From the NCBI GenBank assembly GCA_900757465.1, contig CAAENY010000003.1:1-38817 (forward strand): a stretch of DNA of 38,817 bases, in the 5' to 3' direction. The position numbers and the translations under genes were made by a program. Position 1 is the stretch's first letter, and each line of letters opens with the position of its first letter. Shown one piece after another: positions 33,644 to 38,817 of the stretch. The notes beneath the pieces are model-generated. The model was not told the origin of the DNA and searched no databases. It was given only the letters and a program-made list of their open reading frames with translations. Origin of the DNA: an uncultured Collinsella sp. (GTDB taxonomy: Bacteria; Actinomycetota; Coriobacteriia; Coriobacteriales; Coriobacteriaceae).

Positions 33644-34579
33644 GTGAACATCCTGGTTTTGCTGCCCGTCAATGACCGCCATCGCGCAATTCTTGAGTCG
33701 AGTGCTCCGGGCGAGGACTTTATCTACACGAGCGCCGACGCCGCCACGCACGAGCAGGTCGCCGATGCCGACGTGATCTTGGGCAACATAGACCCTGCCT
33801 TGCTTACCGCATGCGAGCATCTCCAGCTGTTGCAATTGCAGACCGCCGGCTATGACGATTACTTGGCCGCCGGCACCGTGCCGGCTGAAGCCAAGCTGTC
33901 TTGCTCGATCGGCGCCTACGGTCAGGCCGTGAGCGAGCACATGTTTGCCATGGTCCTTTCCATGATGAAGCGCCTGCCCGGCTACCAGGACCTGCAGCGC
34001 GAGCATCGCTGGGAGGATTTGGGGCCGGTCACCTCGCTCAAAAACGCCAATGTGCTGGTGCTGGGCGCGGGCGACATTGGCGGCCACTTTGCCACGCTCT
34101 GCCGCAACATGGGTGCGCACGTCCGCGGCATCAAGCGCCACCCGCTCGTCTACCCCATTGTGTTTGAGGACATGGACGGTATGGATGCCCTGTCCGAGCG
34201 CCTGGCCGAGGCTGACATCGTCGCATCCTTTATGCCCAGCACACCCGAGACCCGCGGCCTGGCGAACGCCGAGTTCTTCGCCGCGATGAAACCGGGCGCC
34301 TTCTTTGCCAACGGCGGCCGCGGCGACCTTGTGGTCGCCGACGACTTGGTTGCCGCCCTGGAGTCGGGACATCTCGCCGGCGCCGCGGTCGACGTCACCG
34401 ACCCCGAACCGTTGCCTGAAACAAGCCCACTGTGGGATGCGCCCAACATGCTCATCACGCCACACGTCTCCGGCTGGTTCCACCTAGCCGCCACGCTCAA
34501 CAACGTTGTCGACATCGCCGCAGAGAACCTGCGTCACCTGCAAGCCGGCGAAACTTTACGTTGTTGGATCGAGCACTAA
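33644..34579 (+). CDS. D-isomer-specific 2-hydroxyacid dehydrogenase
   Basis: A 311-residue NAD(P)-dependent dehydrogenase that interconverts a 2-oxo acid and a D-2-hydroxy acid. The Rossmann motif is G141-A-G143-D-I-G146. Catalytic Arg226 is in GGRGDL, a Glu lies near DPEPLPE, and His274 is in TPHVSGW. The frame is open from 33530, but GTG 33644 begins the conserved fold and has GGAGAGG 7 bases before it. An exact substrate (glyoxylate, phosphoglycerate-like or branched) cannot be told. It ends with a good terminator at 34653-34694. Confidence 0.85.
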   Translation: MNILVLLPVNDRHRAILESSAPGEDFIYTSADAATHEQVADADVILGNIDPALLTACEHLQLLQLQTAGYDDYLAAGTVPAEAKLSCSIGAYGQAVSEHMFAMVLSMMKRLPGYQDLQREHRWEDLGPVTSLKNANVLVLGAGDIGGHFATLCRNMGAHVRGIKRHPLVYPIVFEDMDGMDALSERLAEADIVASFMPSTPETRGLANAEFFAAMKPGAFFANGGRGDLVVADDLVAALESGHLAGAAVDVTDPEPLPETSPLWDAPNMLITPHVSGWFHLAATLNNVVDIAAENLRHLQAGETLRCWIEH

Positions 34580-34585
34580 TCTTGT

Positions 34586-34609
34586 TCCGCCGTTCTAACG
34601 AACGGCGGA
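34586..34609. repeat. Hairpin after dehydrogenase gene
   Basis: TCCGCCGTTC and GAACGGCGGA, perfect 10-base arms around TAAC, without a T run. It is 6 bases beyond the stop. Confidence 0.5.
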
Positions 34610-34652
34610 CCGGTCGACGCTGCGCGCCGCCCAGAGCGACAATTTGCCATTC

Positions 34653-34694
34653 AAAAGGCGAGGCACGACCAGAAGGTCAATGCCTCGCCTTTTT
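34653..34694 (+). terminator. Rho-independent terminator
   Basis: AAAAGGCGAGGCA (34653-34665) pairs with TGCCTCGCCTTTT from 34681, with an inner GACC/GGTC helix; five T residues end it. Confidence 0.85.
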
Positions 34695-34797
34695 CATGCC
34701 GACTTGTTCGCTCTGGACATCGCTCGCTGACGTTTGCCCAACCTGCGGTGTCATAACAATTCTGTCCAGCTGTTGGCATTGAGGCATTTTCCCAGAT

Positions 34798-34838
34798 AAA
34801 ACCTGCCAAAATGAACCTGTCCCTTTTTGGTAGGTTTT
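34798..34838. repeat. Dispersed palindrome, copy 3, at aminopeptidase stop
   Basis: AAAACCTGCCAAAA (34798-34811) and TTTTGGTAGGTTTT (34825-34838) pair at 13 of 14 positions. It overlaps the minus-strand stop codon (34837-34839), as the 11003-11033 palindrome touches that of the HAD gene. Confidence 0.65.
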
Positions 34839-36222
34839 AGAGCTCCACGCTTTCGGCGCCGTTGATGGTTAGGTTTCGCTCGTAGAAGGCGGTGAGGGCG
34901 CGGATGGCGTACATCACGTCGCGCACGCCGCCGGTCTCGTAGCTCGAGTGCATGGCCAGCTGCGGCAGGCCCACGTCCACGGCATGCATGCTCGCCTGCA
35001 TGTTCGACAGGTTGCCGAGCGTGGAGCCACCCGCCATATCACTCTTGTTGGCGAAGGCCTGCGTGGGTACGTCGGCGTCATCGCAAATAGCCTGGAACAC
35101 CGCGCGGCTAAAGGCATCGGTGCAGTAGTGCTGGTTGGCGGCTTCCTTGATGACGATGCCGCCGTTGAGCACGACCTGGTTGCGGGCATCGCACTTCTCG
35201 GCGTGGTTGGGGTGCACGGCATGCGCATTATCGCAGCTCACGAGCATCGAGGCGGCAAGTGCGCGATGGTACGACTCATCATCGAAGCCCAGCGACCCGT
35301 TGATGCGTCGCAACGCGTCGGCCAAGAAGGTCGACATGGCGCCCTGCTTGGTCTCGGAGCCAACCTCCTCGTTATCAAAGCAGCAAAAGACCGAGACGTC
35401 GTGCGCGTTCTCGGCGCCCAAAAATGCCTGCAGCGAGGTATAGGCACAGGCCAGGTCGTCGAGCTTGGGCGTCGAGATAAACTCATCGGCCCAACCCCAA
35501 ATGCGCGCATCCTGACGATTGACCAGGAACAGATCGCGGCCCAAAATTTGCTCGGGCTCAACGTCCAGTTCGTCGGCGATCAGAGCATCAAAGTCGCCCT
35601 GCTTAAGGTCACCGGCGCTGATGAGCGGGCACAGGTCGACAGCACGATTAGGCGCAAAGCCCTCGTTAACGCCGCGGTTCATGTGGATGGCAAGGCTCGG
35701 GATAATAGCGACCTCGCGCTCGGTGGCAAGCAGGCGGCTCTCAATACGGTCGCCCTCGCGTACCAGCACGCGGCCCGCGAGTGCCAGCGGACGGTCGAAC
35801 CAGGTGTAGTCGATCATGCCGCCGTAGGCCTCGGTGTTCAGGCGCAGCGTCTCGCCCGCGCCGTCGAGCTCGGGCACGGCCTTAACCTTAAACGTCGGCG
35901 AGTCGCCGTGCGACGCCGTCAGCTGAAAATGGTAGTCGCCGGCAACGCCGTCCTCGCCCCACGTAGCAGCCAGGTCCTCGCCCACCTTAAAGGCGATAAC
36001 GCTCGAGGTGTTGCGCTGCGTGTAATAACGCCCGCCCGGCTCGATGTCCCACGCCGCGTTCTCGGACAGGTAGGTAAAGCCCGCCTCGTCGAGCTCGGCC
36101 ATAATGGTCGCCGCCGTATGGAACATGCTGGGGCATGCCTCGATAAAGTCGATAAGGTCGTTGGCGGCCTCGATATCGTCGGCCGTCACATGCGCGCACT
36201 CGGGCGTTTCCTGATCCGTCAT
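34837..36222 (-). CDS. M18 family aminopeptidase
   Basis: A 461-residue zinc aminopeptidase of the M18 family (aspartyl/aminopeptidase I, typical 430-480). Metal and catalytic residues visible: the HxD of TASHGDSPTF, Asp in TPKLDDLA, the Glu pair in FDNEEVGSETKQGA, Asp/His in SCDNAHAVHPNH, and the C-terminal His in AMHSSYE. It acts on peptides in the cytoplasm. The frame is open to 36333, but ATG 36222 (MTDQETP) has AAAGGGGAG at 4-base spacing. Confidence 0.9.
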   Translation of the reverse strand: MTDQETPECAHVTADDIEAANDLIDFIEACPSMFHTAATIMAELDEAGFTYLSENAAWDIEPGGRYYTQRNTSSVIAFKVGEDLAATWGEDGVAGDYHFQLTASHGDSPTFKVKAVPELDGAGETLRLNTEAYGGMIDYTWFDRPLALAGRVLVREGDRIESRLLATEREVAIIPSLAIHMNRGVNEGFAPNRAVDLCPLISAGDLKQGDFDALIADELDVEPEQILGRDLFLVNRQDARIWGWADEFISTPKLDDLACAYTSLQAFLGAENAHDVSVFCCFDNEEVGSETKQGAMSTFLADALRRINGSLGFDDESYHRALAASMLVSCDNAHAVHPNHAEKCDARNQVVLNGGIVIKEAANQHYCTDAFSRAVFQAICDDADVPTQAFANKSDMAGGSTLGNLSNMQASMHAVDVGLPQLAMHSSYETGGVRDVMYAIRALTAFYERNLTINGAESVEL

Positions 36223-36383
36223 GCTCTCCCCTTTCGCTGGGTTGATGGTCCCTTCCAGCATACCCCGCCGCGCCAGCGCTGCACTCTTCATTCCGTGTTT
36301 AATCCCGCACCGCTCACCAAGTTGAGCCATCATGCCCGTGCACCTTTTGCGACAATTACGCTAACAGGACGAGAGGAGCCGCC

Positions 36384-37469
36384 ATGAAGCCACGTAACAT
36401 TGCCATCGCCTGCGGTGTCGCGGGAGTCGCCGTCGGCCTTGCCGCTGCCACCGGTATCGTTTATCACAAGCAAATCAAGTCCGCCGCGTCGCTCAAACGC
36501 TTGACCGGCTACGCGGATGGCTATGACCTGTACGCAATCGACATCGCCTACGACTACGATCTTGATCGCATCATCGCCGCTGGCGTGCGCGACGACCAGG
36601 CCTACATCGATGTCGTGGTGGCGCAGGTGCTGCCCGGTGTGCCGGTACATGTCCAGGCGCCCCAGTTTGCCTGCAGCGCTTTTGTCGCCGTAGATGCCGA
36701 AGGCCGCGTGCGCACCGGTCGCAATTACGACTTTAAAGACGACACCTCGGCGCTGCTGGTGCGCAATCACCCACGCGGCGGCTATGCTTCCATCGGGTTT
36801 GCCGCCCTTAACAACCTGGGCACCAACGCTCCGCTTGACTCCGTCGCCGGACGCACCGCTGCACTCATGGGCCCGTTTGCCCAGCTCGACGGTGTTAACG
36901 AATGCGGCGTGTCCATTGCCGTACTCACCCTGGATTCCAAGCCCTGTGACCAGGACACGCAACGCCCCGTCATCAATACCTCGCTCGCCATCCGTCTGGT
37001 GCTCGACCGTGCCGCCACCACGCAAGATGCTGTCGACCTGCTTTCTGCCTACGACATGCACGCCATGGCAGGACGCGATTACCACTTCTTTATCAACGAC
37101 GCCGCCGGTGACGCGCGCGTAGTAGAGTGGGATCCGCACGATCCGGACCGCGCTTTCAAAGCGACTCCTGTACGCCAGGTTACGAACTTCTATGCCTGCT
37201 ATTGCGACGAAGTGCTGCCCAACCAAAAGAATGGCGAGCTGGGCCATGGTAAAGAGCGCGCCGTTGCAATCGCCGATGTCCTTGATACCCATGTCGGTGC
37301 CCAGGACGAAACGATTGTCTGGGAAGCCCTGCGTGCCGCAGCGCAAGAGCCCAATCCGGAAGACATCACCAGCAATACGCAATGGTCGGTCGTCTTTGAC
37401 AATACCGAACCCGCCGCCGCCATTACGCTGCGCCGCCACTGGGGCGACGTCGACGCCTTCGCACTGTAA
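36384..37469 (+). CDS. Choloylglycine hydrolase/acylase-type Ntn hydrolase, membrane anchored
   Basis: A 361-residue linear amide C-N hydrolase. One hydrophobic helix (about 5-26) follows a basic N-terminus, so it is exported or anchored. The nucleophile Cys97 is in FACSAFVAV, followed by the GRNYDF strand typical of bile-salt hydrolase, penicillin V acylase and acyltransferase (AAT) relatives. FDGVNECGVSIA-like and LVLDRAATTQDAV segments also fit. Unlike bile-salt hydrolases, where Cys follows the initiator Met, about 95 residues precede it, so self-cleavage after Ala96 would be needed. It may cleave bile-acid conjugates, N-acyl amino acids or homoserine lactones; the substrate is unknown. 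GAGAGGAG precedes ATG 36384. Confidence 0.75.
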   Translation: MKPRNIAIACGVAGVAVGLAAATGIVYHKQIKSAASLKRLTGYADGYDLYAIDIAYDYDLDRIIAAGVRDDQAYIDVVVAQVLPGVPVHVQAPQFACSAFVAVDAEGRVRTGRNYDFKDDTSALLVRNHPRGGYASIGFAALNNLGTNAPLDSVAGRTAALMGPFAQLDGVNECGVSIAVLTLDSKPCDQDTQRPVINTSLAIRLVLDRAATTQDAVDLLSAYDMHAMAGRDYHFFINDAAGDARVVEWDPHDPDRAFKATPVRQVTNFYACYCDEVLPNQKNGELGHGKERAVAIADVLDTHVGAQDETIVWEALRAAAQEPNPEDITSNTQWSVVFDNTEPAAAITLRRHWGDVDAFAL

Positions 37470-37535
37470 GGAGCCAGGCCCGTCGACCTTACGTTCCCTG
37501 ACGTTGCTTACATTTCCATACGCTTGAGCTAACAC

Positions 37536-37570
37536 GTTTACCCCCGTATCAACAGTGTGCGGGGGTAAAC
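37536..37570. terminator. Hairpin before pfkA
   Basis: GTTTACCCCCG (37536-37546) and its exact complement (37560-37570) around 13 bases, with only a weak T run. It may end the upstream gene or sit in the pfkA leader. Confidence 0.5.
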
Positions 37571-37607
37571 TTATGCGCATGTTATAACTTGCCCGGAAGG
37601 ATTCATC

Positions 37608-38687
37608 ATGCTCAGGATCGGTCTTCTTACCAGTGGCGGCGACTGCCAGGCGCTCAACGCCACCATGCGCGGCATCGTCAAAACGCTTATGACCAATAGC
37701 GAAGAGCCTATCGAGATTTATGGCTTTGAGGACGGCTATCAGGGCCTTATCTACAGCAGGTTCCGCGTCATGACGCCCGCCGATTTTAGCGGCATCCTCA
37801 CCCGCGGCGGCACCATCCTGGGCACGAGCCGCACACCGTTCAAGCGTCTGGATACCCCCGAGGCCGATGGTGTCGAGAAGGTGCCGGCGATGGTCCACAC
37901 CTATCATAAGCTGCAGCTCGACTGCCTGTTTATGCTGGGCGGTAACGGCTCCACCAAGACCGCCAACCGCCTGCGCGAAGAGGGCCTCAACGTTATCGCG
38001 CTGCCCAAGACCATCGATAACGACACCTGGGGCACCGAGCTGACGTTTGGCTTTACGAGCGCCATCGACGTCGCCACCAAGTGCATCGACGACATCCACA
38101 CTACCGCCTCGAGTCACGGCCGCGTGTTTGTTATCGAGATCATGGGCCACAAGGTTGGCTGGATCCCGCTGTACGCCGGCGTCGCGGGCGGCGCGGATGT
38201 CATCTTGATTCCCGAGATTCCCTACGACATGGACCAGGTCATCAAGACCATTGAGCATCGCATGGAAACCGGCAGCCGCTTTACCATCGTGGCCGTCGCC
38301 GAGGGCGCTATCTCCAAGGAGGACGCGGCGCTGTCCAAGAAGGAGTACAAGAAGAAGCTCGCCGAGCGCACGAGCCCGTCGATTGTCTACGACATCGCCA
38401 AGGAGATTGAGGCCAAGACCGGTCGCGAGACCCGCGTCGCCATCCCCGGTCACACGCAGCGCGGCGGCCAGCCCGACGCCCAGGACCGCATCTTTGCGAC
38501 CCAGTGCGGCGTCGAGGCCGCGCTTGGCTGCCTGCGCGGCGAGTTTGGCTACATGATTGCCCTGCGCGACGGCAAGATGTGCCACATGCCGCTCGAGGAT
38601 GTCGCCGGCAAGCTCAAGTATGTCGACCCCCAGAGCGATCTGGTGCGTGAGGCCAAGGCGTTGGGCATCAGCTTCGGCGACGAATAG
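37608..38687 (+). CDS. pfkA: 6-phosphofructokinase
   Basis: A 359-residue phosphofructokinase, converting fructose 6-phosphate to the 1,6-bisphosphate. N-terminal LTSGGDCQALNA (G-rich phosphate loop), PKTIDND (133-139, catalytic Asp137), MGHKVGW, and GHTQRGGQPDAQD are all present. At the donor site it has GGNGS (Asn113, Gly114) with Lys134: Gly at the first position is typical of ATP enzymes, Lys at the second of PPi enzymes, the mixed signature of actinobacterial type PFKs. Asn replaces the usual metal-binding Asp. Phosphoryl donor therefore cannot be assigned surely. A purine-rich ribosome binding site precedes ATG 37608. Confidence 0.85.
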   Translation: MLRIGLLTSGGDCQALNATMRGIVKTLMTNSEEPIEIYGFEDGYQGLIYSRFRVMTPADFSGILTRGGTILGTSRTPFKRLDTPEADGVEKVPAMVHTYHKLQLDCLFMLGGNGSTKTANRLREEGLNVIALPKTIDNDTWGTELTFGFTSAIDVATKCIDDIHTTASSHGRVFVIEIMGHKVGWIPLYAGVAGGADVILIPEIPYDMDQVIKTIEHRMETGSRFTIVAVAEGAISKEDAALSKKEYKKKLAERTSPSIVYDIAKEIEAKTGRETRVAIPGHTQRGGQPDAQDRIFATQCGVEAALGCLRGEFGYMIALRDGKMCHMPLEDVAGKLKYVDPQSDLVREAKALGISFGDE

Positions 38688-38724
38688 CCTCGGCTGGAAC
38701 TGCTCTCATCGGAGGCCCCAGGGC

Positions 38725-38817
38725 TTACCTCCCAAATCGTCCTCGGACATGTCAGGATCCCGCCGTGCGCTTCGCGCGGCGGGATCCTTCCGTCCTGCGG
38801 AAAGATTTGGGAGGTAA
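38725..38817. repeat. Long nested palindrome at the right window edge
   Basis: TTACCTCCCAAATC (38725-38738) is the exact complement of 38804-38817. Inside, GGATCCCGCCG (38755-38765) pairs with 38777-38787, and short TCC/GGA steps lie between. The whole 93 bases fold into one arm. It ends at the last base of the window, so it may reach further. Confidence 0.6.

Noticed and set aside
34948..36387. 479-codon plus-strand frame opposite the M18 aminopeptidase
   Set aside because: The minus strand carries all metal-ligand motifs and a proper start; this is a mirror frame.
36330..38585. 751-codon minus-strand frame opposite the amide hydrolase and pfkA
   Set aside because: Runs through two clear genes on the other strand and across their spacer; no family motifs.

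Overview
The window looks like chromosomal DNA of a GC-rich gut actinobacterium of the Coriobacteriia, most probably Collinsella or a close relative. This is inferred from the high GC and codon bias, the very large 2-hydroxyacyl-CoA dehydratase activase-like protein, a short divergent DXS, an actinobacterial-type PFK and Gram-positive style amino-acid ABC transport. There is no rRNA, tRNA or CRISPR array, and no transposase or integrase gene.

Layout. 1-3.3 kb: OPT-family transporter and a DUF389 membrane protein. 3.4-4.6 kb: a small anchored hypothetical protein and a frameshifted remnant, possibly of an arylsulfotransferase. 4.6-10.2 kb (minus): a 1596-aa protein with two activase domains plus dehydratase-like modules, in an operon with a TetR regulator. 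10.25-11.03 kb: a non-conserved-looking islet. 11.0-14.0 kb (minus): HAD phosphatase, MFS exporter and its TetR regulator. 14.1-17.7 kb (minus): PII protein, Amt ammonium transporter, PF06541 membrane protein, HD-domain protein. 17.9-24.4 kb (plus): DXS-like enzyme, a GluBCD-A type amino-acid ABC transporter and a gamma-glutamyl hydrolase-like amidotransferase. 24.5-28.0 kb (minus): an ABC-2 exporter operon and a DUF2975/XRE pair that seem to share an operator. 28.2-30.5 kb (minus): Hpt protein and a GGDEF-REC-HD-GYP protein. 30.7-38.7 kb: alpha/beta hydrolase, radical SAM protein, methionine aminopeptidase with SEC-C motif, 2-hydroxyacid dehydrogenase, M18 aminopeptidase, Ntn-type amide hydrolase and PFK.

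The most interesting locus is the islet at 10.25-11.03 kb. It holds an overlooked 41-codon gene (10437-10562, minus) with an excellent ribosome binding site, one hydrophobic helix and a strongly basic tail. Its apparent promoter has a near-consensus LexA box over the -35 position. A second, well-formed promoter fires towards it from the other side and would make a short RNA complementary to the mRNA 3' end. This is the architecture of a type I toxin-antitoxin module under SOS control, comparable in logic (not in sequence) to TisB/IstR. The same islet carries a 198-bp non-coding segment with perfect 17-bp terminal inverted repeats, and it is bounded by two related palindromic repeats.

Intergenic palindromes are a second theme. 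Several gene borders carry long-armed hairpins, some of them clear terminators, others probable dispersed repeats; a 20-base core recurs at least three times. All functional calls come from reading the sequence and from family knowledge. No database search was run.
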